From an uncultured Bacteroidota bacterium (GTDB taxonomy: Bacteria; Bacteroidota; Bacteroidia; Bacteroidales; P3), in the NCBI GenBank assembly GCA_902784465.1, contig CACZUZ010000003.1, forward strand, positions 1-64,000: a stretch of 64,000 nt of DNA. Direction: 5' to 3'. Position numbers and translations under genes: made by a program. The notes under the pieces are model-generated. The model was not told where the DNA came from and did not search any database. It saw only the letters and a list, made by a program, of their open reading frames with translations. Position 1 is the stretch's first letter. Each line of letters opens with the position of its first letter. This document shows, in pieces, positions 17,853-25,214 of the stretch.

Positions 17853-17857
17853 CATTT

Positions 17858-18805
17858 ATGAAGAAAGATAGTACTCGTTTTTTTACAGCAATCTTTGTTG
17901 TTTTCTTAATGATAACTATTGTTGACATTGCAGTTGGATTTGTTTCAGATAAGGTGATGGAAATGTTGCCTAATTATAGTAGTCAGAAGCTTGCAAAAGA
18001 CAACTACCGACTTCATCGGTTAGATACAAAAATTGTTATTTTAGGGTCTTCTCGTGGAAGTCACCATTATGTGACCCGACAACTTAGCGATAGCATCAAC
18101 ACGTTTTTCGGAGAGGATATCTCTATTTACAATGCTTCGATAGATGGACAATTTGCGAATAGCAATTCCTGTGCGGCTGAAACAATCGTTGCCAGATATA
18201 GACCCAAACTTGTTATCTACGACATCCCGGAAAGTCAGTTGGCTAGTAGCAGTGCAGCTGATATTGAATTTTCAGCACCATTCTATTGGAATGACAGCAT
18301 TGTTCATAGATATTTGAATAATCTGGGGATTAAGGAAAAGATACTAATGAAGTCTAGCTTATTTCGATACAATGACAAAATCTTCCGAATTGCTTCGAGC
18401 TTTTTGAGAACAATTGAAGTAGATGATGGGTATTTGCCGATATATGGTTCCACGATTGATACAGCAAGCGTCGTCCCCCTCAATAAAAAAACGCCAACAC
18501 GAGTACTTGATGATTATACCGTCAATAACTTTGAAAATGTATTAAAACGATATTCTTCCTCAAATGTACCTTTAATAATTGTATGTTCACCCTGTTTTAG
18601 ACCCAATGATAACAATGAGAAATTGTCCGAGCTATGTAAAAAATATAAAGTTCCATTTATTGACTTATATGATACCCCTTATTTTAATTCTCATCCTGAA
18701 TTATTTAAAGATAGATGGCATCTAAACGACGATGGTGCTCATTATTATACAGCTTTATTTTTTGAGAAGTTAAAACCATATCTTGAAACTTTAGAGATTG
18801 ATTAG
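17858..18805 (+). CDS. SGNH hydrolase-like membrane-anchored partner of the MBOAT protein
   Basis: Starting at the ATG five bases after the MBOAT stop, the protein has 315 residues. An earlier in-frame start at 17726 would lie inside the MBOAT gene and is rejected. Residues about 8-30 form a membrane anchor (FFTAIFVVFLMITIVDIAVGF). Next comes VILGSSRGSHH, matching the block I serine region of SGNH/DltD-like proteins; DRWHLNDDGAHYY near the C-terminus supplies the block V Asp-x-x-His. It probably sits on the periplasmic side and transfers the acyl group delivered by the MBOAT protein. AT-rich like its partner. Confidence 0.82.
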   Translation: MKKDSTRFFTAIFVVFLMITIVDIAVGFVSDKVMEMLPNYSSQKLAKDNYRLHRLDTKIVILGSSRGSHHYVTRQLSDSINTFFGEDISIYNASIDGQFANSNSCAAETIVARYRPKLVIYDIPESQLASSSAADIEFSAPFYWNDSIVHRYLNNLGIKEKILMKSSLFRYNDKIFRIASSFLRTIEVDDGYLPIYGSTIDTASVVPLNKKTPTRVLDDYTVNNFENVLKRYSSSNVPLIIVCSPCFRPNDNNEKLSELCKKYKVPFIDLYDTPYFNSHPELFKDRWHLNDDGAHYYTALFFEKLKPYLETLEID

Positions 18806-18872
18806 CGATTACTATAAGTGAAATAATACTCATTCAGAACTGATAATCTGTAGGTCTCAGATTTTGATATCC

Positions 18873-19088
18873 TCATATTTCAAACTCTTTCTTCAATCTC
18901 TTAACCGTGCTCTCCGAAACCCCACAAAGCTTTGCAACTTTCCGGTAAGGATAACCCTTCCTTAACAGTTTCAGTGTTTCCTTGTACTCTTCGGCTTTCT
19001 GCTCCTTCGGTTTCCGGTATCCTTCACGACCGAGACCGGATTTCCCAGTGAGTGCAAGATTACGTTCGACGTATCTCTTCCGTCCGGA
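18873..19088 (-). pseudogene. C-terminal fragment of a serine-recombinase-like protein
   Basis: About 71 codons with the sequence style of a small resolvase/invertase tail: NLALTGKSG, GYRKPKEQ, then a helix-turn-helix YRKVAKLCGVSESTVKRLKK ending at the stop. The upstream frame runs into proline-rich non-protein sequence and the catalytic domain is missing. It lies directly beyond the end of hsdR and is homologous to the remnant at 13906-14091 on the other strand. Confidence 0.6.
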
Positions 19089-19157
19089 CTGCAATCGGAA
19101 CGAGATGTTTTCACGTTCGGGACGAGGGTGTGGGGACTTGGGGAACGGTGAGGATGA

Positions 19158-19166
19158 GGGGGGGGG
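19158..19166. repeat. Run of nine G
   Basis: A G9 tract followed closely by seven A, between the recombinase fragment and the end of hsdR. It lies outside any gene I support, so a phase-variation role is not apparent. Confidence 0.85.
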
Positions 19167-19221
19167 ACAAAAAAAGGATGCTCCCATACGAGAACATCCA
19201 TTATGGTATTATGCGTCGTGA

Positions 19222-22200
19222 TTACAGACCCAGATACTTCTCAAAGAACTCCTTCAACCTTCGGATGACGGATGTCTTCTTATAACTCCTGTTGCCGCCG
19301 CCACCAAATCTCGACATTGCCGGAAGTATCTTGTCTATATCGGTTCCGGTGGTTCTCAACTGACCGTCTCGGAATGCATTGCTGATGTACTTCTTGGTCT
19401 CCGCTGTCTTCAACTGTTCTTCCTTGATTATGGTTGCAAGGTCTTCCTCTCTCTTCCGTTTCACATATTCCTCCCACGCCCCATTCACATCCTCTTCGGT
19501 ATTGACGGTCTCGATGAAACTCTCGATGAGTTCCTTCTTGCTGCGAAGGTTCATACTTGCGCCGATTGCCTTTGAGATATTCACCAGTATCTCCTTGTTC
19601 TTGCAGTTGCTGTCGTGGTACTGCTGAACCAACATCAGGATGTAGTCGATGTTTATCTCCACCTGACGGATGAGTTCCGTTTCAAAGATGAGGTCGTCGT
19701 TTATCACCTCCTTATCCACGTAGGTTCTCTTGCGCCACTTGTCTCTCAAATCGAGGTAGTGGGATTGGTAGTCCTGCATCTGTCCGTCGGTGAGTAGTTC
19801 CTTGCCCTCAAACTGGTCGAACGCTTGCAGTACGTTGATGCTCTTCAACAGACTTCCGAACAGACCGATGAACCGTCTCTCTTCCTGTTCGCCCATTGCC
19901 GGAGTGCCCCACGCCTTACGTCCGCTCTCCGCAAGCCACTGGCTTTTGGACCAGTCGGGGAACTCGTTCATCAACTGCTGCACCAGTTCCGAATATCCAT
20001 AACAGTGCTTGCCGTTGGGTGTGTCGTATCCGTTGTAGTACGAGTTGAAGTCTTTCAACAGGACGATGCTGCTTGCATCCTTGTCGCCGAACAGTGCAAT
20101 TGCGTCGTCGGTCTCTTGTTGCAGATTTCGGAAACAGACTATGTTGCCAAAGGTCTTGATGCTGTTGAGTATTCTGTTGGTGCGACTATAGCTCTGTATC
20201 AGTCCGTGCTGACGTAGGTTCTTATCGACGAACAGGGTGTTCAACGTGGTTGCGTCGAAACCCGTGAGGAACATATTGACCACAATCAACAAATCCACCT
20301 GACGGTTCTTCATCCTCAACGAAAGGTCCTTGTAGTAGTTCTGGAACCGCTCGCTGCTGGTGTCATACTTGGTGCCGAACATCTGGTTGTAGTCCTTGAT
20401 TGCACCGTCGAGGAAATCCCTGCTCTGCTGGTCGAGGTTGGTGGTGCTTTCGGGGTTCTCTTCCGCCAGTATGCCATCAATCTCTTCTTCGTTTGCTCCG
20501 TATGAGTAGATGGTCGCTATCTTCAAACGCTGCGCTTCGGGTAGTGCCGCCTGCTGTTTCTTAAACTCGTTGTAGTATGCCTTCGCCATCGGGATGGACG
20601 CCACTGCAAACATTGCGTTGAACCCGAGTAGTTTCTGCACCATCTTCTCTTCCTTCACCTCCTTGCCACGTCCTGCACTTGCCACCTCGCTGATGTTTTG
20701 CAGGGTTCGGAACGAGTAGTAGGATGTCCGCTTGGTCTTCTGGTCAAAGTGTTCAAGGATGTATCTCACCACCTCTTCCACTCGCTCGGGTGCCGCCATC
20801 GCCTTCTCTCGGTCTATCGCCGAAATCTGCTTGTCTTGGATGCCATCCTTCTGTTTCAAGGTATTCACGTAGTCGATACGGAACGGTAGGACATTTTCGT
20901 CGTTGATTGCATCGACGATGGTGTAGGTATGCAGTTTGTCGCCGAATGCCTGTTGGGTGGTCTTCAACTGTATGTTGCCGCCCGTGCTTGCATTCGCTGC
21001 AAAGATGGGTGTTCCGGTGAAACCGAACAGATGGTATTTCTTGAAGTTCTTGGTGATTGCCGTGTGCATCTCGCCGAAGTTGCTGCGATGACACTCGTCG
21101 AAGATGATGACCACGTGCTTCTGGAATATCTCGTGTCCTTTGTTCTTCTGAACGAAGATGGACAGTTTCTGAATGGTGGTGATGATGATACGGTAGTCGT
21201 GGTATGCACCGTTCTTGTCCTTGTTCTCCAACTGCCGTTGCAGTACCGCCGTCGATGAGTTGCTGTCCGCCGCCCCTTCCTCGAAACGGTTGTACTCTTT
21301 CATCGTCTGGTAATCGAGGTCTTTTCTATCCACCACAAACAACACCTTGTCGATGTAGTCCAGGCGTGAAGCCAACTGTGCCGTCTTGAACGAGGTCAGG
21401 GTCTTGCCGCTGCCGGTGGTGTGCCAGATGTATCCGCCGCCCTCAATCTTGCCGTACAGTTTGTAGTTGTTCGCTATCCTGATACGCTCGATGATACGTT
21501 CCGTTGCCGCTATCTGGTAGGGTCTCATCACCATCAACATCCTTTCTTCGGTGAAAACACAATACTTGGTCAGTACGTTCAACAATGTGTGTTTCGAGAA
21601 GAATGTCTTTGTGAAGTCGATGAGGTCGAGTATGGGTTTGTTGTTGCTGTCTGCCCAGAACGATGAGAACTCAAACGAGTTGCTAGTCTTCTTCGACTTG
21701 CTCCTCCCACCTTGCTGCTGTTCCTTGATGTGGTTTGCTCGGGTGGTGTTGGAATAGTATTTGGTGTTGGTGCCGTTGCTGATGACGAAAATCTGCACAT
21801 ACTCATACAACCCACATCCCGCCCAGAAACTGTCCCGCTGATAACGGTTTATCTGGTTGAACGCCTCCTTCAGTTGCACGCCACGCCGTTTCAGTTCAAT
21901 ATGCACCAATGGAAAACCATTGACCAGGATTGATACATCATACCGTGTGTCGTGATAACCGCCGCCCTCCTCGTACTGGTTGATGACTTGCAGGAAGTTG
22001 TTGTGGATGTTCTTTCGGTCGATGAGGTAGATGTTCTTGCTCTCACCCGTGTCGGTCTTCAACACCTGAATGAAGTCTTCCTGTATCTTGGTGGTCTTCG
22101 CCTCGATGCCGTCGTTCTTGTTCGCGAGGTTCTCGCCAAAGAAACGCTCCCACTCTGCATCGGTGAAGGTGTAGTGGTTCAGTCGCTCCAGCTGCACACG

Positions 22201-22389
22201 AAGGTTATCCACCAAGTCCTTCTCCGTGTGGATGGGTAAGTATTCGTATCCCTGTTCCGTCAGGGTCTTGATGAAGTCCTTTTCAAGTGCCGCCTCGCTC
22301 TGGTATTGGTCGGGTGCCCCGTACTGGGTTTCATACTCGCTGACGACGGTGTATTCCTCGTTCTCCGCTATGATGTTGTACTGTGTCAT
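19222..22389 (-). CDS. hsdR: Type I restriction enzyme, R (motor/nuclease) subunit
   Basis: The 1055-residue protein is full length for an EcoR124-type HsdR. The N-terminal nuclease domain shows the PD-(D/E)xK residues Asp151, Glu165 and Lys167 (IELKRRG) with a downstream QINRYQRDSF. The superfamily 2 motor has the Walker A HTTGSGKT near 323-330, DECH at 431-434 and FTGTP near 460. The C-terminal helical region binds the methylase complex. It cleaves DNA at a distance from unmethylated sites after ATP-driven translocation. It is the last gene of the minus-strand order hsdM, YhcG-like, hsdS, four-helix protein, hsdR. All core motifs are intact. Confidence 0.95.
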   Translation of the reverse strand: MTQYNIIAENEEYTVVSEYETQYGAPDQYQSEAALEKDFIKTLTEQGYEYLPIHTEKDLVDNLRVQLERLNHYTFTDAEWERFFGENLANKNDGIEAKTTKIQEDFIQVLKTDTGESKNIYLIDRKNIHNNFLQVINQYEEGGGYHDTRYDVSILVNGFPLVHIELKRRGVQLKEAFNQINRYQRDSFWAGCGLYEYVQIFVISNGTNTKYYSNTTRANHIKEQQQGGRSKSKKTSNSFEFSSFWADSNNKPILDLIDFTKTFFSKHTLLNVLTKYCVFTEERMLMVMRPYQIAATERIIERIRIANNYKLYGKIEGGGYIWHTTGSGKTLTSFKTAQLASRLDYIDKVLFVVDRKDLDYQTMKEYNRFEEGAADSNSSTAVLQRQLENKDKNGAYHDYRIIITTIQKLSIFVQKNKGHEIFQKHVVIIFDECHRSNFGEMHTAITKNFKKYHLFGFTGTPIFAANASTGGNIQLKTTQQAFGDKLHTYTIVDAINDENVLPFRIDYVNTLKQKDGIQDKQISAIDREKAMAAPERVEEVVRYILEHFDQKTKRTSYYSFRTLQNISEVASAGRGKEVKEEKMVQKLLGFNAMFAVASIPMAKAYYNEFKKQQAALPEAQRLKIATIYSYGANEEEIDGILAEENPESTTNLDQQSRDFLDGAIKDYNQMFGTKYDTSSERFQNYYKDLSLRMKNRQVDLLIVVNMFLTGFDATTLNTLFVDKNLRQHGLIQSYSRTNRILNSIKTFGNIVCFRNLQQETDDAIALFGDKDASSIVLLKDFNSYYNGYDTPNGKHCYGYSELVQQLMNEFPDWSKSQWLAESGRKAWGTPAMGEQEERRFIGLFGSLLKSINVLQAFDQFEGKELLTDGQMQDYQSHYLDLRDKWRKRTYVDKEVINDDLIFETELIRQVEINIDYILMLVQQYHDSNCKNKEILVNISKAIGASMNLRSKKELIESFIETVNTEEDVNGAWEEYVKRKREEDLATIIKEEQLKTAETKKYISNAFRDGQLRTTGTDIDKILPAMSRFGGGGNRSYKKTSVIRRLKEFFEKYLGL

Positions 22390-22397
22390 AAGAGCCC

Positions 22398-23141
22398 CTA
22401 ATTATTCTGATTATTCTGATTATTCTGATTACTCTGATTACTCTGATTGCTCTGACTATTCTGATTGATCTGCTCCCTCATCTCCCTCACCTCCCTCTCC
22501 AATTCAGCCACTCGCTGGCGGAGGAGTGCGTTCTCTTGCCGTAGGGTCTCATGTTCGGCGTCTTGCTGCTGTCGATAGCCCGTGCGCGCTTTGTGCATCT
22601 GCTCCCTAATGCCACCCTCGGTGACGAAACGGTTCTGCTGTGTCTTAAGCAGCTGCCCAAGCAAATAGATAGCCTGATGGCACAATGTGATGCATAGGTT
22701 GCCCATCTCCTCATCGGAAAGCCGTGACGCCATGTCCTTGTATTGGTCGAAGAATTCCTTGCTACTTGACCATTGTCGAAGCGAGCGCATACGTGGGTGT
22801 TGCATGCCCCAGAGCGACAGCGACCGGGTGCGCAGATAGTCTTCATAGTCGGCCAGCAGCTCCTCCAGGCTCGCGCGTGCCACATTGGTGAGTTTTATCT
22901 CCGTCTCCGACGAGGTGGCTGCCGCCTGGTTGCCTTCGGCGATGTTTTGCTTGCCGCTACGGGCGGCCTGCACCATCTGATCGACCGTACGGTCGCCGTA
23001 AGGGGGCAAGAAACGTTGGCAGAAGAGGTACGTAAGGTCATAGAGAGCCTCCGCCACCCTATATACCCGCAGCTGACTATAGTGACCATGCTGTGGCAAG
23101 AAAAGATGCTGCTGTCCCCTCTGATTAGTAGAATCACTCAT
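22398..23141 (-). CDS. Four-helix-bundle suffix-domain protein (IVP/S23-like) inside the restriction operon
   Basis: From the ATG at 23141 the protein has 247 residues; a TTG at 23150 is less likely. The N-terminal part has the four-helix-bundle (S23/intervening-sequence protein) pattern, including VYRVAEALYDLTYLFCQRF and ARSGKQNIAEGN. A coiled coil near the C-terminus (LRQENALLRQRVAELEREV) follows. The last 20 residues are an Asn/Gln/Ser repeat encoded by 9-bp units at 22399-22470. The family occurs beside diversity-generating elements and in defence loci, but its job in type I restriction loci is unknown. It ends eight bases before hsdR starts. Confidence 0.78.
   Translation of the reverse strand: MSDSTNQRGQQHLFLPQHGHYSQLRVYRVAEALYDLTYLFCQRFLPPYGDRTVDQMVQAARSGKQNIAEGNQAAATSSETEIKLTNVARASLEELLADYEDYLRTRSLSLWGMQHPRMRSLRQWSSSKEFFDQYKDMASRLSDEEMGNLCITLCHQAIYLLGQLLKTQQNRFVTEGGIREQMHKARTGYRQQQDAEHETLRQENALLRQRVAELEREVREMREQINQNSQSNQSNQSNQNNQNNQNN
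22399..22470. repeat. 9-bp repeat encoding an Asn/Gln tail
   Basis: Eight degenerate copies of TTATTCTGA-like units run to the stop codon of the four-helix protein. A related array (units such as TGATTGGTC) lies on the other side of the gene at about 23142-23198. Confidence 0.85.
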
Positions 23142-23198
23142 ATTATCCAATTATTCCGATTATTTTGAATATTCTGATTGGTCTGATTGGTCTGATTA
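23142..23198. repeat. Degenerate repeat directly upstream of the four-helix gene
   Basis: Reads on the coding strand as AATCAGACC and AATCAGAAT-type units ending at the ATG at 23141. It forms the 5' leader of that gene. Confidence 0.7.
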
Positions 23199-23280
23199 CC
23201 CTCCAAACAAACTCAGTTTTTTCTTTTAAACGTCAGTAGCCCTCCAAACAAACTCAGTTTTTTCTTTTAAACGTCAGTAG
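23199..23280. repeat. 41-bp perfect tandem duplication at the hsdS 3' end
   Basis: Positions 23199-23239 and 23240-23280 are identical. The copy nearer the gene holds the last codons of hsdS (LLTFKRKN) and the stop; the second repeats these beyond the stop. Confidence 0.95.
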
Positions 23281-24504
23281 TTGGTCTCGGTAATACTCGT
23301 ATTGCTGCCGCCGTGCCTCAATCTCCGCCGGAAGACCTTGCGACAGGTCATTGACGAGGGTGTCGAAACGGTCGAGGATATCAACTATTCGTTGTTGCTC
23401 GGATAGTGGTGGTATGGGGAATTGCATTCTCTTAAATGCGTCCATATCCACTGATGCAAAACCTGATATATTGACGTGATTCTTGCAAAACTCATCGACC
23501 ACAAACAAATAGTAATAAACAAACGTTACATCTAATTTATCAGTCAGCGATTCACGAATCTTGAGATTCGTGAATTGCTGATTCGCTAGCGAATCAGCAA
23601 TTAGTAAAGCGTGTTCGCCGATAGTTGCTGTTGTTGCTATGATGAACGAGTTTGCCTCAAACAAACCTTTGCCTTTTACTGCCGCTGGAGTGATATGCTG
23701 TATTGAATCTTTTAATATTCTTCCATTCTCTCTGATGTCTTCCATCCGATACCACGGTATGATGCCATTGTTCCAAAATGCAGGATTGTTCTTTGATGGG
23801 GTGTATCCGTTCCTTAATTCAAAAACATCCTCCAGTTTCTTCCATTGCACATCCTCTCTGCCTTCAAAGGACAGTAGGGTATCACGGTAATAGTTGTATT
23901 GTTGTTGTCTCGCTTGCAGCTCCGCTTGCAGCTCCGCTGCATATACCGCGAAGCGGTCGAGAATATTTACTATCGCCTCTTGCACCGGTAGTGGGGGAAG
24001 GGGGATTTCAAGGTCTTTGATTATACTTGGACTTAATCTTGGAATGCTCGCTTTTCTAACTTTCGATGAAAGATATTCCCTTTTTAACATTAGACAATGG
24101 TATATGTATCTACTGATTATTTCTTCACTTGCAATAATATACTCACAGTCATCTGCTGCCCAACAATCAACATCTGCATATCCGACATTACCCGCAGCAC
24201 CGCCACATATCACGAAAGGGGTTCCACCTGGACAATTCGTCTTATCAAAATATCCCATCGGTGTAAGACAATTTTGATAGACTGGGTATCCTTCATTTGA
24301 AAGCTGACTTCTCACAACTCTTGTACCTCTGCACACATTCGCTATTTCTCCCAACTTGACATACTCAACGCCGTCTGGACAATATTGCTGTATCAGCTTG
24401 CCTAATTTAGAATTTTGAGTGTATAATGTAGAATTGTTTTCTTTAGCTGTCTTCCCCAATTCTACATTCTGCATTCTACATTCTACATTATTTTGTTCTT
24501 CCAT
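23254..24504 (-). CDS. hsdS: Type I restriction enzyme, S (specificity) subunit
   Basis: The 416 residues show the two-part layout of HsdS. The first target-recognition domain (about 45-175) ends in the conserved helix LPPLPVQEAIVNILDRF, the second (about 220-370) in IPPLSEQQRIVDILDRF, each followed by a long helix (about QARQQQYNYYRD and EARRQQYEYYRD) that spaces the half-sites. It sets the DNA sequence read by the methylase and nuclease. The first 32 residues (NNVECRMQNVEL and so on) are encoded by a simple repeat and may not belong to the ancestral protein. Within the second recognition domain the DNA forms a perfect 30-base palindrome (23573-23602) beside a hairpin (23550-23575). The end of the gene is tandemly duplicated. 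Confidence 0.92.
   Translation of the reverse strand: MEEQNNVECRMQNVELGKTAKENNSTLYTQNSKLGKLIQQYCPDGVEYVKLGEIANVCRGTRVVRSQLSNEGYPVYQNCLTPMGYFDKTNCPGGTPFVICGGAAGNVGYADVDCWAADDCEYIIASEEIISRYIYHCLMLKREYLSSKVRKASIPRLSPSIIKDLEIPLPPLPVQEAIVNILDRFAVYAAELQAELQARQQQYNYYRDTLLSFEGREDVQWKKLEDVFELRNGYTPSKNNPAFWNNGIIPWYRMEDIRENGRILKDSIQHITPAAVKGKGLFEANSFIIATTATIGEHALLIADSLANQQFTNLKIRESLTDKLDVTFVYYYLFVVDEFCKNHVNISGFASVDMDAFKRMQFPIPPLSEQQRIVDILDRFDTLVNDLSQGLPAEIEARRQQYEYYRDQLLTFKRKN
23550..23602. repeat. Paired palindromes inside hsdS
   Basis: A hairpin ATTCACGAATC, TTGA, GATTCGTGAAT (23550-23575) overlaps a perfect 30-base palindrome centred on GCTAGC (23573-23602). The DNA is translated in frame as the segment around DSLANQQFTNLKIRESL. 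Confidence 0.92.
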
Positions 24505-24507
24505 ATC

Positions 24508-25203
24508 CTAGTCCTCCATGTTATGTTTTTTCTCCAACAGTCTGGCAAACTCTTCGTTGGTTGGCAGGGCCTTGCGCAGGTGTTCGGGCATCTCATCGGA
24601 TGTCTTGTATGTGGCCACGCCCATAGGCTTGGTGTAGTCACGAATCATAAACTCCACATATTCTCTGTTGGCACTCTTGCAGAGCACTATGCCGATACTT
24701 GGATTTTCATGTGGCTTGCGTATCTTTTCATCAAGGATGGTCATGTCAGGTATGCGAATCGCATTGTAAACATCTATTCGCTGTTTGGTTTCTACATCAG
24801 CAATTGCAATTGCTGATTTTCCATCTAACGAACCATTTCTTTTGTTTGATTCATTTTCAGCAATTGCAATTGCTGTTTTTAATTCGTCAGTTGTGATTGA
24901 CGAATTGGCATCAAGCATTATCCACGCTTCGTAAAATTTGCGCATATTTCTCAATGCTGTTGCCGAATAACCCCTCAAACCAGGCAGTTCCCTACGCAAC
25001 TGCTCGCTGATGGCATCCAGAGCCCCGCTGCCCCACACTCCTTTGCGCGTGTGCTGCGACACATATTTGCCTATGCCATAATAAACAGCCAACTGTATGC
25101 GGTTCACCCCTTTGGCAGCCTCATACTGCCCTTGCATGATGGCTGTCTTGATATCCATTACAGCCTGGTGTATATCGTGAGTTGGCTTTTCAATCCTGTT
25201 CAT
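24508..25203 (-). CDS. YhcG/DUF1016 protein lacking its nuclease core
   Basis: At 231 residues this is far shorter than the usual 340-380 of the family. Residues 1-105 are the DUF1016 N-terminal helical domain (VYYGIGKYV, WGSGALDAISEQL, ALRNMRKFYEAW). Residues about 148-231 match the family's C-terminus: ILDEKIRKPHENPSIGIVLCK, then PMGVATYKT and LRKALP. The part expected between them, holding the PD-(D/E)xK nuclease residues and the LVxxELK strand, is missing and replaced by about 40 residues encoded by near-palindromic DNA (AIAIAE, AIAIAD). It lies three bases before hsdS and eleven after hsdM, so it is co-transcribed. It may bind without cutting DNA, or be inactive. Confidence 0.8.
   Translation of the reverse strand: MNRIEKPTHDIHQAVMDIKTAIMQGQYEAAKGVNRIQLAVYYGIGKYVSQHTRKGVWGSGALDAISEQLRRELPGLRGYSATALRNMRKFYEAWIMLDANSSITTDELKTAIAIAENESNKRNGSLDGKSAIAIADVETKQRIDVYNAIRIPDMTILDEKIRKPHENPSIGIVLCKSANREYVEFMIRDYTKPMGVATYKTSDEMPEHLRKALPTNEEFARLLEKKHNMED
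24796..24906. repeat. Three palindromic elements inside the YhcG-like gene
   Basis: A perfect 22-base palindrome at 24796-24817, an 18-base one with the same core CAGCAATTGCAATTGCTG at 24858-24875, and a hairpin with arms AATTCGTCA/TGACGAATT at 24881-24906. They replace the nuclease core in the protein. The element ATCAGCAATT recurs in the hsdS palindrome. Confidence 0.9.
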
Positions 25204-25214
25204 AATTATACATT

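Noticed and set aside
17726..17857. Upstream extension of the SGNH-like gene
   Set aside because: It lies within the MBOAT gene in another frame; the ATG at 17858 directly precedes a good membrane anchor.
19158..19166. Phase-variable G tract
   Set aside because: It is not in or directly upstream of a gene I can support; it lies beyond the hsdR stop.
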